This document shows positions 1-10,089 of a DNA stretch of 64,000 nt, piece after piece. Below the pieces are notes generated by a model. That model was not told where the DNA came from. It searched no databases and saw nothing but the letters and a program-made list of their open reading frames with translations. Source of the DNA: Enemella dayhoffiae (GTDB lineage: Bacteria; Actinomycetota; Actinomycetes; Propionibacteriales; Propionibacteriaceae); assembly GCF_002250625.1 (NCBI RefSeq), contig NZ_NMVQ01000034.1, forward strand, positions 124,001-188,000, read 5' to 3'. Every line of letters starts with the position of its first letter. Position 1 is the first letter of the stretch. Made by a program: the position numbers and the translations under genes.

Positions 1-1875
1 CAGCAGCAGCTCCTCGCGACGGGTGCCGGAGGCGACCGCGTCGATGGCCGGGAAGATGCGCTTGTCGGCGAACTCGCGACGCAGTCGCAGCTCCATGTTG
101 CCGGTGCCCTTGAACTCCTCGAAGATCACCTCGTCCATCTTCGAACCGGTCTCGATCAGCGCGGTGGCCAGGATGGTCAGCGAACCGCCGTTCTCGATGT
201 TGCGGGCGGCACCGAAGAACTTCTTCGGCGGATAGAGCGCGGCCGAGTCGACACCACCGGACAGGATCCGGCCCGAGGCCGGTGCGGCGATGTTGTACGC
301 CCGGCCCAGCCGGGTGATGCCGTCCAGCAGCACGACCACGTCGTGGCCCAGCTCGACCAGCCGCTTGGCCCGCTCGATCGCCAGTTCGGCCACCGTGGTG
401 TGGTCGCTCGCCGGGCGGTCGAAGGTGGAGGCGATCACCTCACCCGAGACGGTGCGCTCGAAGTCGGTGACCTCCTCGGGTCGCTCGTCGACGAGCACCA
501 CCATCAGGTGCACCTCGGGGTTGTTCATGGTGATCGCGTTGGCGATGTTCTGCATGATCATCGTCTTGCCGGCCTTCGGCGGCGAGACGATCAGGCCACG
601 CTGGCCCTTGCCGATCGGGGACACCATGTCGATGATCCGGCCGGTCATGTTGGTCGGCGTGGTCTCCAGGCGCAGCCGCTCCTGCGGATAGAGCGGGGTC
701 AGCTTGTTGAAGTCGGCACGCCCCTTGGCCTGCTCCGGGTCGGCCCCGTTGATCGAGTCGATCCGGACCAGCGGGTTGAACTTCTCCTTGCGCTCACCCT
801 CGCGCGGCTGGCGCAGCGCACCGGCGACGACGTCGCCCTTGCGCAGCCCGAACTTGCGGACCATCGACAGCGACACGTAGGCGTCCTCGGGGCCCGGCAG
901 ATAGCCGGTCGTGCGCACGAAGGCGTAGGAGTCGAGCACGTCGAGGATGCCGGAGACGTTGATCAGGACGTCGTCCTCGGAGACCTCGGGCTCCTGCTCG
1001 AGCCGGTCCAGCCCGGAGCCGCGGTTGTTGCGCCGGTTGTTCCGGTCGCGGTTGCGGCGACGCCGGCCGCGCCGCGAACCGCCGTCATCGTCCTGGTCGC
1101 GGTTGTTGTCGCGGTCGCGATTGTTGTCCCGGTTCCGGTTGTCGTCGCGGTCGCGATTGCCGTTGTCCCTGTTCCGGTTGTCGTCCCGGTCGCGATTGCC
1201 GTTGTCCCTGTTCCGGTTGTCGTCCCGGTCCCGATTGCCGTTGTCCCGGTCACGGTGGCCGTTGTCGCGATTCCGGTTGTCGTCGCGGTCACGGTTGCCG
1301 TTGTCGCGGTTCCGGTCCTCGTCCCGGTCACGGTTGTCCTCGCGCCGGTCGCCGCGGTCCTGGCGCGCGGCACGCTCGCCCTGCTCGGACTCGGCGCCGT
1401 TGGTGCGGCTCTCGGCCTGCCGGCGCTCGGCCTCGAGGCGACGGCCCAGCTCCCGGCGGGTGTCATCGGCGGGCAGCTCCTGCTGCTCGGAGCGCTGCCC
1501 GTTGCTGGCCTGCCGCTGCGTCTGCTGCTCATCGCGGGCCGGTTGCCGCTCTCCGCGGGGCTGTTCGCTCGACGCCTGCGACGCGTTCTGGGTGGGCGCG
1601 TTCTGGGTCGGGGCGCTCTCGGTCGGGGCGCTCTGGGCGGGCGCGCTCTGGCGTGACCCGCCGGGCGCCGCCTGCGGCGTACCCCCGGACTGCGCGGCCC
1701 TGATCGCCTCGACCAGCTGCCCCTTGCGCATCGCGCCGGTGCGCTTCAGTCCCAGTGAGGCGGCCAGCTGCTTCAGCTCGGGCAACACCATCGCGTCCAG
1801 CCCCGAGCCCTTGCGACGCCGACCGGTGGGCGCCTGCTCGGCTCCGGTGGTCGGCGTCTCGGTGGTTTCTGTCAC
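1..1875 (-). CDS. rho: Transcription termination factor Rho (3' end off the window)
   Basis: Rho is the hexameric RNA-dependent ATPase that ends transcription of untranslated RNA. The first 625 residues are visible; the end, just after the TRREELL stretch, lies beyond base 1. In order there is a SAP-like helical segment (about residues 25-57), a long Q/R/N/D-rich insert (about 60-285) typical of actinobacterial Rho, the RNA-binding domain ([19 protein letters not shown]), the Walker A loop PPKAGKT (near 430) and Walker [17 protein letters not shown]. The start is the GTG at 1875, chosen because AGGAAA stands 3-8 bases upstream and the SAP segment follows directly. The gene lies 282 bases downstream of thrB on the same strand; that gap should hold its promoter or leader. 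Confidence 0.96.
   Translation of the reverse strand, partial: MTETTETPTTGAEQAPTGRRRKGSGLDAMVLPELKQLAASLGLKRTGAMRKGQLVEAIRAAQSGGTPQAAPGGSRQSAPAQSAPTESAPTQNAPTQNASQASSEQPRGERQPARDEQQTQRQASNGQRSEQQELPADDTRRELGRRLEAERRQAESRTNGAESEQGERAARQDRGDRREDNRDRDEDRNRDNGNRDRDDNRNRDNGHRDRDNGNRDRDDNRNRDNGNRDRDDNRNRDNGNRDRDDNRNRDNNRDRDNNRDQDDDGGSRRGRRRRNRDRNNRRNNRGSGLDRLEQEPEVSEDDVLINVSGILDVLDSYAFVRTTGYLPGPEDAYVSLSMVRKFGLRKGDVVAGALRQPREGERKEKFNPLVRIDSINGADPEQAKGRADFNKLTPLYPQERLRLETTPTNMTGRIIDMVSPIGKGQRGLIVSPPKAGKTMIMQNIANAITMNNPEVHLMVVLVDERPEEVTDFERTVSGEVIASTFDRPASDHTTVAELAIERAKRLVELGHDVVVLLDGITRLGRAYNIAAPASGRILSGGVDSAALYPPKKFFGAARNIENGGSLTILATALIETGSKMDEVIFEEFKGTGNMELRLRREFADKRIFPAIDAVASGTRREELLL
1136..1312 (-). 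repeat. 39-bp in-frame tandem repeat inside rho
   Basis: Units of 39 bases (1136-1174, 1175-1213, a 60-base variant 1214-1273, and 1274-1312) encode the 13-residue block [13 protein letters not shown] or close variants. The repeat lies in the Rho insert domain. It is a coding minisatellite, not a CRISPR: there are no spacers and the reading frame is kept. Confidence 0.85.
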
Positions 1876-2157
1876 TGATTTCCTTTCCCGGCCAGCCGCG
1901 TCGTTCCTCGTGAACTCGCTCGGCTGTACAGGTCACAAAGCTCTTGGGTGACCTTCGGAACAGGCCACGGATTCCAGCGGCTCCACCGACGGCGGCGTAC
2001 GGGAATGCCTGTGGCGATCCGTGCCGGTCACACCCGCAACAACGGGGATGATGCGCAAGGATCGTCGCGCCCGACCTGCGAGGCGCTCGAGAGCACCGAA
2101 CGGGCCCTCTTCGTGATCGAGGCTACCACCGTCTGGGACAAGTCGGCCAACCGAACC

Positions 2158-3081
2158 TCAGGAAAGCACTTCTGCGGCGCGGCCGATCGCCAGTTCGTGC
2201 CGGGTGAACTCCGGAGCCTCCGACCCGTCCAGGGTCTGCGCCCGCGCGGCATCGGTGAGCACCAGGACGGTCGGTCCGGCGCCACTGATCACCGCGCCGA
2301 ATCCCTTGTCCCGCAGGGATCGCACCAACTCCAGGGAGGCCGGCATCAGCTCGGTCCGATAGTTCTGGTGCAGCCACTCCCGGGTGGCCGGCAGCAGCAG
2401 GTCCGGGGCGTACGCCAGGGCGTGCGAGAGCAGCGCGGCGCGCGCGGAATTGCTCGCCGCCTCGGCGTGTGGCACCCGATCGGGCAACACGTTGCGGGCC
2501 GAACGGGTGGCCACCGGCCGGTGGTGGACGTAGGCCAGCACCCGCACGTCGGGGTGCACCGGGGCCGCCACGGCGTGTACCCGCCCCGATCCGGAGCCCT
2601 CGTCCACCCAGGTCAGCACGAACCCGCCCCAGATGGCGGCGGCGATGTTGTCGGCGTGCCCCTCCACGGCGTACGCCTGCTCCAGCAGCCAGTCGCGGTC
2701 CGCCGGCTGGCCGGGGCGGGCCAGCGCCCAAGCGGCGAGCAGCCCGGCCACGGCGGCGGCCGCCGAGGAGCCCAGTCCGCGGGTGTGCGGGATCGTGTTG
2801 TGGGCGCTCAGCCGCACCCCCGGGGCGTACGCCCCCAGGGCCGTCAGGCCCTGGTCGAGGCAGGCCAGCACCAGGTGCGACCGGTCGGTGGGCACGTGTC
2901 CGGCCCCCTCCCCGGTCACCTCGACCCGGACTCCCTCGGCGAGCACCTCGAGCTCACACTCGTCATACCAGGCCAGCGCCAGCCCGAGGGCGTCGAAGCC
3001 CGGGCCGAGGTTGGCGCTGTTGGCCGGTACCCGGACCCTGGCCCGACGCCCGGCCGGGAGCATCTCCCCCGGCTCGACCAT
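2158..3081 (-). CDS. thrB: Homoserine kinase
   Basis: Phosphorylates L-homoserine to O-phosphohomoserine, the step before threonine synthase. This is a GHMP kinase of 307 residues, the usual length. Visible motifs are the N-terminal PANSANLGPGFDALGLAL (19-36), the ATP-binding RGLGSSAAAA (101-110) and the C-terminal ISGAGPTVLVL. The ATG at 3081 overlaps the hom stop codon as TGATG, which implies translational coupling; a GTG one codon earlier (3084) is an alternative start. It is the last gene of lysA-hom-thrB. No threonine synthase gene follows; rho lies downstream instead. Confidence 0.95.
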   Translation of the reverse strand: MVEPGEMLPAGRRARVRVPANSANLGPGFDALGLALAWYDECELEVLAEGVRVEVTGEGAGHVPTDRSHLVLACLDQGLTALGAYAPGVRLSAHNTIPHTRGLGSSAAAAVAGLLAAWALARPGQPADRDWLLEQAYAVEGHADNIAAAIWGGFVLTWVDEGSGSGRVHAVAAPVHPDVRVLAYVHHRPVATRSARNVLPDRVPHAEAASNSARAALLSHALAYAPDLLLPATREWLHQNYRTELMPASLELVRSLRDKGFGAVISGAGPTVLVLTDAARAQTLDGSEAPEFTRHELAIGRAAEVLS

Positions 3082-4403
3082 CACTCGCCCTCGACCCGCA
3101 TCACCGAGAGCACCTCGTGCACCGAGGGGAGCTCCCGCAGAGCCGACACGGTGCTGCTCAGCGCGGCGTCGTCGGCGCGGTGGGTGACCACGACGAGCCG
3201 GGCCCCCTGCAGGTCGGCGCGCGGCGAGATCTCCTGGCGCAGGGTCTGCACCGACACCTGGTGATCGGCGAAGCAGCCGGCGATCTCGGCCAGTACACCG
3301 GCCTGGTCGACCACATCCAGGCTGAGGAAATAGCGGGTGGACACCTGTCCGATCGGCACCACCTCGCGCTGGGCATAGGTCGACTCACCCGGCCCGGCGG
3401 CCCCGCGGACCCGGTTGCGGGCCACGGTGACCAGGTCGCCCATCACCGCGCTGGCGGTCGGCGAGCCGCCGGCGCCGGGGCCATAGAACATCAGCCGGCC
3501 GGCGTTGCGGGACTCCACGAAGACCGCGTTGTACGCCCCGCCAACCGACGCCAGCGGGTGACTGTTCGGGATCATCGCCGGGTGGGTGCGCACCGAGATG
3601 GCCTGCGCACCGTTGGGCCCGTCCTCCAGCCGGCAGATCGCCAGCGCCTTGACGGTGCAGTCCATCCCCTCGGCCGCGGCGATGTCGGAGGGGCTGATCT
3701 CGGTGATCCCCTCCCGGTGCACGTCGGCGGCGGTGACCCGGCTGTGGAACGCGAGCCCGGCCAGGATGGCGGCCTTGGCGGCGGCGTCGAACCCCTCCAC
3801 GTCGGCGGTCGGGTCAGCCTCGGCGTACCCCAGGGACTGGGCCTCGGCGAGCACGTCGTCGAAGCCGACGCCCTCGCGGTGCATCTTGTCCAGGATGTAG
3901 TTGGTGGTGCCGTTGACGATGCCCATCACCGAGGTGATCTCATCACCCACCAGCGACTCGCGCAGCGGGCGGATGATCGGGATCGCACCGGCGACGGCGG
4001 CCTCGAAATAGAGGTCGACCCCGGCCTGCTCGGCCGCGGCGAACAGGGTGGTGCCGTCCTCGGCGAGCAGCGCCTTGTTGGCGGTGACCACCGACGCCCC
4101 AGCGCGCAGCGCGGCGAGGATCAGCCCGCGCGCCGGTTCGATCCCGCCGATCACCTCCACGACCAGGTCGACGTCCTCGCGGGTGACCAGTGCCTCGGCG
4201 TCGGTGGTGAACAGCGCCGGGTCGAGCCCGGGCCGCTCCAGGTTGGTTCGGCGTACCGCGATGCCCGCCAGCTCCATCGGCCGCCCGATCCGGGCCGCCA
4301 GGTCCGCGGACTGCTCGGTGATCAGCCGGGCCACCTCGGAGCCGACCACCCCACAGCCCAACAGGGCGACCCGCAACGGTCGGTCGGTTGCGGCGTTCAT
4401 CAT
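3081..4403 (-). CDS. hom: Homoserine dehydrogenase (with ACT domain)
   Basis: Reduces aspartate semialdehyde to homoserine with NAD(P)H, the branch point to threonine and methionine. The 440 residues show a Rossmann NAD(P) loop (VALLGCGVVGS, about 12-22), the TANKALLAEDG and VNGTTNYILDKM catalytic-domain motifs, GYAEADPTADVEGFDAAAKA, and a C-terminal ACT domain (about 360-437), which in this family is the threonine feedback site. The ATG at 4403 overlaps the lysA stop (ATGA) and is preceded by AAAGGAAT; a second ATG follows at once. It sits mid-operon between lysA and thrB. Confidence 0.96.
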   Translation of the reverse strand: MMNAATDRPLRVALLGCGVVGSEVARLITEQSADLAARIGRPMELAGIAVRRTNLERPGLDPALFTTDAEALVTREDVDLVVEVIGGIEPARGLILAALRAGASVVTANKALLAEDGTTLFAAAEQAGVDLYFEAAVAGAIPIIRPLRESLVGDEITSVMGIVNGTTNYILDKMHREGVGFDDVLAEAQSLGYAEADPTADVEGFDAAAKAAILAGLAFHSRVTAADVHREGITEISPSDIAAAEGMDCTVKALAICRLEDGPNGAQAISVRTHPAMIPNSHPLASVGGAYNAVFVESRNAGRLMFYGPGAGGSPTASAVMGDLVTVARNRVRGAAGPGESTYAQREVVPIGQVSTRYFLSLDVVDQAGVLAEIAGCFADHQVSVQTLRQEISPRADLQGARLVVVTHRADDAALSSTVSALRELPSVHEVLSVMRVEGE

Positions 4404-5842
4404 CGATCATTCCTTTCGACTGCCGGGAGGTTGGCCAGGTCGACGCCCGGGTCCAGCCCCAGCAGGTCGGCCAGGGTCTCCCGACGGATCAGCGTACGCA
4501 CCTTGCCGTCGCGCACCGACACCACCGGCGGGCGCAGCGCATGGTTGTAGTTGCTGGCCATCGAGCGGCTGTACGCCCCAGCGGCCGGTACCGCGATCAG
4601 GTCACCGGGCGCGATGTCCGCCGGCAGGAACTCATCGCGCACCAGGATGTCGCCGGACTCGCAGTGCTTGCCGACCACCCGGCACAGCATCGGCCCGGCC
4701 TCGGAGCGCCGATCGGCGACGGTCGCCGAATATTCGCTGCCATAGAGGGCGGGGCGGATGTTGTCGCTCATCCCGCCGTCCACCGACACGTAGCAGCGGA
4801 ACGCCTCGGGGGCCACCTCCACCTGCTTCACCGTGCCCACGGTGTAGAGCGCCATCCCGGGCGGCCCGCTGATCGCCCGGCCGGGCTCGATCGACAGGTG
4901 CGGCATCTCGATCTCCAGGCCGCGGCACTCCCGGGCCACCAGAGACTGCAACGCCCCGGCCAGGTATTCCGGGGAGCGCGGGGTGTCGGCGGAGGTGTAG
5001 GCGATGCCGAAGCCGCCGCCGAGGTCGAGCTCGGGAAGGGTCACCGAGGTGTCCTCCGCCAGCTGCTTGTGCAGCTCCAGGGTGCGCCGGATGGCCACCT
5101 CGAAGCCGGCGGTCTCGAAGATCTGCGAGCCGATGTGGGAGTGGATCCCGCGCAGGTCCAGGTGCGGGTTCTCCGCGCACCGGCGCAGCGCCGCCAGCGC
5201 CTGTCCCCCGGAGATGGACAGCCCGAACTTCTGGTCCTCGTGCGCGGTGGCGATGTATTCGTGGGTGTGCGCCTCGACCCCGGCGGTCACCCGGACCAGC
5301 ACCTTGGCCCGCTTCTGGCGCTGCGCACAGATCTCGGCCAGCCGGTCGATCTCGGTCAGCGAGTCGACGATGATCCGCCCCACCCCACTGTCCACCGCCA
5401 GCTCCAGCTCGGCGACCGACTTGTTGTTGCCGTGCAGCCCGATCCGCGCCGGGTCCATCCCGCCGGCCAGGGCCACGATCAGCTCGTTGCCCGAGCAGAC
5501 GTCCAGGCAGAGTCCCTCCTCGGCCACCCAGCCGACCACGCCGGCGGCCAGGAACGACTTGCCGGCGTAGTAGACGTCCCAGCCGGCGAAGGCGTCGGCG
5601 TACGCCCGCGCGCGGGCCCGGAAGTCGACCTCGTCGATCACGTACGCCGGGGTGCCCACCTGCTCGGCGATCTCGGTCACCGCGACCCGGCCGACCCGCA
5701 GCACGCCGTCCTCGCCGCGGCGTACCGTGGACGACCACAGCTTGGTCTCCAACCGGTTGACGTCCGCAGGGACCTGGAGCCACTTGGGCGCCGGGGTCAG
5801 GGTGTCGGCATGGATCGAGCCGGCCACGTGCATATGGGTCAT
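4400..5842 (-). CDS. lysA: Diaminopimelate decarboxylase
   Basis: A PLP enzyme that converts meso-diaminopimelate to lysine, the last step of lysine synthesis. The 480 residues show the fold-III PLP lysine in YYAGKSFLAA (K95), HGNNKS, HSHIGSQI, the phosphate-binding DLGGGFGIAY, and the catalytic CESGDIL and VDGGMSDN motifs. The chosen ATG (5842) gives MTHMHVAG, which precedes the conserved fold; an upstream extension to 5923 would add non-conserved residues. No clear Shine-Dalgarno is present, and CACAGT seven bases upstream could be the -10 of a leaderless transcript. In many actinobacteria argS precedes lysA; here only a tRNA-Arg lies upstream, on the other strand. Confidence 0.95.
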   Translation of the reverse strand: MTHMHVAGSIHADTLTPAPKWLQVPADVNRLETKLWSSTVRRGEDGVLRVGRVAVTEIAEQVGTPAYVIDEVDFRARARAYADAFAGWDVYYAGKSFLAAGVVGWVAEEGLCLDVCSGNELIVALAGGMDPARIGLHGNNKSVAELELAVDSGVGRIIVDSLTEIDRLAEICAQRQKRAKVLVRVTAGVEAHTHEYIATAHEDQKFGLSISGGQALAALRRCAENPHLDLRGIHSHIGSQIFETAGFEVAIRRTLELHKQLAEDTSVTLPELDLGGGFGIAYTSADTPRSPEYLAGALQSLVARECRGLEIEMPHLSIEPGRAISGPPGMALYTVGTVKQVEVAPEAFRCYVSVDGGMSDNIRPALYGSEYSATVADRRSEAGPMLCRVVGKHCESGDILVRDEFLPADIAPGDLIAVPAAGAYSRSMASNYNHALRPPVVSVRDGKVRTLIRRETLADLLGLDPGVDLANLPAVERNDR

Positions 5843-5936
5843 GGGTGGAACTGTGCCAGATCGCCTGCGAGGGCGACATTTCGTTCCGCGGCAGGCGTAC
5901 CCGGTTGCGAGAATGCGGCCCACCGGCCCGGGCTGC

Positions 5937-5942
5937 TATAGT
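5937..5942 (+). promoter_or_regulatory. -10 element of tRNA-Arg
   Basis: TATAGT stands 25 bases before the mature tRNA. The -35 region is poor (TGCGGC at 17-bp spacing). It is the only consensus-like -10 in the gap. Confidence 0.5.
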
Positions 5943-5967
5943 TCTCGTCGGCCCGAATGCGGGCCAC

Positions 5968-6042
5968 GCCCCCGTAGCTCAGGGGATAGAGCACCGCCCT
6001 CCGGAGGCGGGAGCCTAGGTTCGAATCCTAGCGGGGGCGCCA
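5968..6042 (+). tRNA. tRNA-Arg (anticodon CCG)
   Basis: The cloverleaf folds cleanly. The acceptor GCCCCCG pairs with CGGGGGC, the D arm begins GCTC, the anticodon stem CCGCC/GGCGG encloses CTCCGGA with anticodon CCG, and the T arm has TTCGAAT. CCA is encoded. It reads CGG arginine codons. Confidence 0.97.
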
Positions 6043-6203
6043 CAGATCCAACCGGTCGTCATGACCGATCGCCCGATGCGTCCCGAGTTGCGGCGCTGCA
6101 CCCCGACGAACCAGTTGCGGAGTGGTATCAATCGTTGGGTAGCATCGTGCGAAGGCACTGAGCCTCACACGTCCCGCAGCGACACCACCGGAAGAAGGCG
6201 ATT

Positions 6204-9200
6204 GTGGCCCCCGCGCCCGACCAAGAGCAATCCGACTTCGGCGCCAACGACTGGCTCCTCGACGAGATGTACGACCGCTATCAGCAGGATCCCGACTCGG
6301 TCGATCCCAGTTGGCAGAAGTACTTCGCCGAGAAGCAGCCCGCCGGCGTACCGGCCAAGCAGGAGCAGGCCCCCAAGCAGGGGCAGGACTCGGCCAAGAA
6401 GCAGGAGGAGCCGAAGGCTGAGCAGGCCGAGAAGCCGGCCAAGCAGGCCGAGAAGCCGGCCAAGCAGGCCGCGAAGCCCGCCGAGAAGCAGCCGACGGAC
6501 AAGAAGCCTGCGGACAAGAAGCCTGCCGAGGACAAGCCGGCCGAGTCTAAGAAGTCGGGCAAGAAGGCCCCGGAGCGTCCGGCGAACGCGCCGAAGGCGA
6601 CCGTCGAGCAGCCGAACATCGTCCGGGACCTGCGTCCGGCCAAGCCCGGTAACCCCGGTGGCCTGCCGGCCGACCCGCCGAACCCGACCGTCCGGCCGGG
6701 CGAGAGCAAGGGCGAGGCCAAGCGCACGGTGATGAAGGGCGCGCCCGGGCGTACCGCCAAGAACATGGATGCGTCGCTGACCATCCCCACCGCCACCAGC
6801 GTCCGCGCGGTACCGATGAAGCTCGTCATCGACCAGCGCACCGTGATCAACAACCACCTGCGGCGCGCCCGCGGCGGCAAGGTGTCGTTCACCCACATCA
6901 TCGGGTACGCCATGGTGCAGGCGCTGAAGGCCGTCCCGGCGATGAACAACTCCTACGACGAGACCGACGGCAAGCCGACCCTGGTCGAGCCGACCTCGAT
7001 CAACTTCGGTCTGGCCATCGACGTGCCGAAGTCCGACGGCACCCGGCAGCTGCTCGTGCCGAGCATCAAGGCGACCGAGGACCTCGACTTCGCCCAGTTC
7101 TGGGCCGGCTACGAGAACCTGGTCCGCAAGGCGCGGGAGAACCGCCTGGAGGTCGCGGACTTCCAGAACACCACCATCACGCTGACCAACCCGGGCGGCC
7201 TCGGCACCCAGCACTCCATCCCGCGGCTGATGAAGGGTCAGGGCTGCATCATCGGCATCGGCTCGATCGACTATCCGCCGGAGTTCGCGGGTACCGACCC
7301 AGAGCGCCTGGCGGACCTGGGCGTGTCGAAGACGATGACGTTCACCTCGACCTACGACCACCGGGTGATCCAGGGCGCCCAGTCCGGTGAATACCTGAAG
7401 AAGCTGAACGAGCTGCTGCTCGGTGCCGACGGGTTCTATGACGACATCTTCCGGGCCCTGCGCATCCCCTACTCCCCCATCGTCTGGTCGACCGACACCT
7501 CGGTCAGCCACGAGGCGCAGGTGGGCAAGCAGGCGCGGGTGTTCGAGCTGATCAATGCCTATCGCACCTCCGGTCACTTCATGGCCGACACCGACCCGCT
7601 GGAATACGTGCAGCGGCACCACCCCGACCTCGAGGTGGAGAGCCACGGGCTGACCCTGTGGGACCTCGACCGGCAGTTCGCCACCGGGTCCTTCGGCGGT
7701 GACCGGCCGTTCATGCTGCTGCGCGACATTCTCGGTGTGCTGCGCGACTCCTACTGCCGCCAGGTCGGCATCGAGTACATGTACATCCCGGATCCGGCCC
7801 AGCGGAAGTGGATCCAGGACCGGGTTGAGCGCAAGTCGGAGAAGTCCCCGCGCGAGGAACAGCTGCGGATCCTGGACAAGCTCAACGAGGCCGAGATCTT
7901 CGAGACCTTCCTGCAGACCAAGTTCGTCGGTCAGAAGCGCTTTTCCCTCGAGGGTGGGGAATCCGCGATCGTGCTGCTGGACGAGATCTGCGAGGCCGCG
8001 GCCGACGCCGGGCTCGACGAGGTGTGCATCGGCATGCCGCACCGTGGCCGGCTGAACGTGCTGGCCAACGTGGTCGGCAAGTCCTACGCCCAGATCTTCC
8101 GCGAGTTCGAGGGCAACCTGGACCCGCGCAGCGTCGAGGGATCGGGTGACGTGAAGTATCACCTCGGCGCCGAGGGCGAGTTCAAGGCGCTGTCCGGCAA
8201 CACGGTGCTCACCTCGGTGGCCGCCAACCCGTCCCACCTGGAGGCGGTCAACCCGGTGCTGGAGGGTGTCGTCCGCGCCAAGCAGGACCTGCTCAACCGT
8301 GGCACCGACTTCCCGGTGCTGCCGGTGCTGATGCACGGTGACGCGGCCTTCGCCGGTCAGGGCGTGGTGTTCGAGACGATGCAGCTGTCGCAGTTGCGCG
8401 GCTATCGCACCGGCGGCACCATCCACGTCGTGGTGAACAACCAGATCGGGTTCACCACCGCCCCCGACCAGTCCCGCTCCTCGGTCTATTGCACCGACGT
8501 GGCCAAGTCGATCGGTGCCCCGGTCTTCCACGTCAACGGCGACGACCCCGAGGCCGTCGTCCGGGTGGCCCGGTTGGCGTTCGACTTCCGTCAGGAGTTC
8601 AACAAGGACGTCGTGATCGACGTCATCTGCTATCGCCGCCGCGGTCACAACGAGGGCGATGATCCGAGCTTCACCAACCCGCTGATGTACAACCTGATCG
8701 AGCGCAAGCGCTCCACCCGCAAGTTGTACACCGAGGCGCTGATCGGTCGCGGTGACATCTCCACCGAGGACGCCGAGGCCGCGATGAGCCGCTTCCAGCA
8801 CCGGTTGGAGGAGGTGTTCAACGAGGTCCGCGAGGACAAGGACGACTCGCCGGAATACCAGCGGGTGCCGCACTATCCGGCCAAGCGCGGCCGCGACGAG
8901 GGCACCTCGATCACCGCCGAGATGATGAAGATCATCTCCGACGCGCACCTGAACGCGCCCGAGGGGTTCACCGGTCACCCGAAGGTGCTGCCCCAGCTGG
9001 AGCGTCGCGCCAAGGCCATCGTGAACGGTCCGATCGACTGGGCGACCGCGGAGATCCTCGCCTTCGGCTCGCTCCTGCTGGATGGCCGTCCGGTACGCCT
9101 GACCGGCCAGGATTCCCGCCGCGGCACGTTCAGCCAGCGGTTCGCCGCGCTGATGGATCGCGAGACCGGCGCCCCCTGGGTGCCGCTGCGGAACATGCAG

Positions 9201-10088
9201 AAGGGACAGGAGAAGTTCCAGGTCTTCGACTCCCCGCTCAGCGAGTACGCCGTGCTCGGCTTCGAATACGGCTATTCGGTCGCCCGACCCGAGGCGCTGG
9301 TGTGCTGGGAGGCGCAGTTCGGTGACTTCGTCAACGGCGCGCAGACGATCTCGGATGAGTTCATCTCGGCCGGAAAGGCCAAGTGGACACAGAAATCGGG
9401 CATCGTGCTGCTGCTGCCGCACGGTTACGAGGGCCAGGGCCCGGACCACTCCTCGGCCCGGATCGAGCGCTGGTTGCAGCTGTGCGCCGAGGACGCGATG
9501 GCCGTCTGCCAGCCGTCCACCCCGGCCAGCCACTTCCACCTGCTGCGCACCCACGCGTTCGTGAACTGGCACCGTCCGCTGGTGATCGCCACCCCGAAGT
9601 CGATGCTCCGCAACAAGCGGGCCGTCTCGGCGCCGGAGGACTTCACCAACGGCAGCTGGCGTCCGGTGCTGTCCGACGACACGATCGTCGACCGGTCGAA
9701 GGTGAAGACGCTGATCTTCTGCTCCGGCAAGGTTCGTTGGGACCTGGTCAACGCCCGGGAGAAGAACAAGCAGGAGGGTGAGGTCGCCATCTTCGCCTTC
9801 GAGCGGCTCTATCCGCTGCCCGCAAAGGAACTGGCCGCCGCGCTCAAGGGCTACGAGCACGTCACCGACGTCCGCTGGGTGCAGGACGAGCCGGAGAACC
9901 AGGGCGCCTGGCAGTTCATGCACTACCATCTGCCGGTGGCATTGGCGGAGCACCAGCCGGGTTACGACCTGCAGATGACCCCGGTCACCCGGCCGGCGTC
10001 CTCGGCACCGTCGGTCGGTTCGGTGAAGGTGCACCAGCTGGAGCAGGCCGACCTGATCAAGCGGGCGCTCGCCCCGCGCGAGGGCTGA
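6204..10088 (+). CDS. kgd: Multifunctional 2-oxoglutarate decarboxylase / dehydrogenase E1-E2 fusion (Kgd/OdhA)
   Basis: Central TCA-cycle enzyme of actinobacteria, acting on 2-oxoglutarate with thiamine diphosphate. The 1294 residues have four parts: an N-terminal helix of the E1 type (NDWLLDEMYDRYQQDP), a low-complexity Ala/Pro/Lys linker (about 47-150), an E2-like acyltransferase core (about 185-415, with catalytic DHRVIQGAQSG near H386) and a complete E1 decarboxylase (about 440-1294, with GMPHRGRLNVLAN near 611 and HGDAAFAGQGVV near 711). There is no lipoyl domain, as in mycobacterial Kgd, so lipoyl-E2 and E3 must come from elsewhere. The GTG at 6204 is preceded by GAAGAAGG. Confidence 0.96.
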   Translation: MAPAPDQEQSDFGANDWLLDEMYDRYQQDPDSVDPSWQKYFAEKQPAGVPAKQEQAPKQGQDSAKKQEEPKAEQAEKPAKQAEKPAKQAAKPAEKQPTDKKPADKKPAEDKPAESKKSGKKAPERPANAPKATVEQPNIVRDLRPAKPGNPGGLPADPPNPTVRPGESKGEAKRTVMKGAPGRTAKNMDASLTIPTATSVRAVPMKLVIDQRTVINNHLRRARGGKVSFTHIIGYAMVQALKAVPAMNNSYDETDGKPTLVEPTSINFGLAIDVPKSDGTRQLLVPSIKATEDLDFAQFWAGYENLVRKARENRLEVADFQNTTITLTNPGGLGTQHSIPRLMKGQGCIIGIGSIDYPPEFAGTDPERLADLGVSKTMTFTSTYDHRVIQGAQSGEYLKKLNELLLGADGFYDDIFRALRIPYSPIVWSTDTSVSHEAQVGKQARVFELINAYRTSGHFMADTDPLEYVQRHHPDLEVESHGLTLWDLDRQFATGSFGGDRPFMLLRDILGVLRDSYCRQVGIEYMYIPDPAQRKWIQDRVERKSEKSPREEQLRILDKLNEAEIFETFLQTKFVGQKRFSLEGGESAIVLLDEICEAAADAGLDEVCIGMPHRGRLNVLANVVGKSYAQIFREFEGNLDPRSVEGSGDVKYHLGAEGEFKALSGNTVLTSVAANPSHLEAVNPVLEGVVRAKQDLLNRGTDFPVLPVLMHGDAAFAGQGVVFETMQLSQLRGYRTGGTIHVVVNNQIGFTTAPDQSRSSVYCTDVAKSIGAPVFHVNGDDPEAVVRVARLAFDFRQEFNKDVVIDVICYRRRGHNEGDDPSFTNPLMYNLIERKRSTRKLYTEALIGRGDISTEDAEAAMSRFQHRLEEVFNEVREDKDDSPEYQRVPHYPAKRGRDEGTSITAEMMKIISDAHLNAPEGFTGHPKVLPQLERRAKAIVNGPIDWATAEILAFGSLLLDGRPVRLTGQDSRRGTFSQRFAALMDRETGAPWVPLRNMQKGQEKFQVFDSPLSEYAVLGFEYGYSVARPEALVCWEAQFGDFVNGAQTISDEFISAGKAKWTQKSGIVLLLPHGYEGQGPDHSSARIERWLQLCAEDAMAVCQPSTPASHFHLLRTHAFVNWHRPLVIATPKSMLRNKRAVSAPEDFTNGSWRPVLSDDTIVDRSKVKTLIFCSGKVRWDLVNAREKNKQEGEVAIFAFERLYPLPAKELAAALKGYEHVTDVRWVQDEPENQGAWQFMHYHLPVALAEHQPGYDLQMTPVTRPASSAPSVGSVKVHQLEQADLIKRALAPREG

Positions 10089-10089
10089 G

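Noticed and set aside
1080-1340. CRISPR-like repeat array
   Set aside because: Units are contiguous, in frame and coding within rho; there are no spacers and no cas genes.
4400-5967. Lysine riboswitch or argS gene near lysA
   Set aside because: There is no structured leader and no argS; the gap to the tRNA is about 125 bases.
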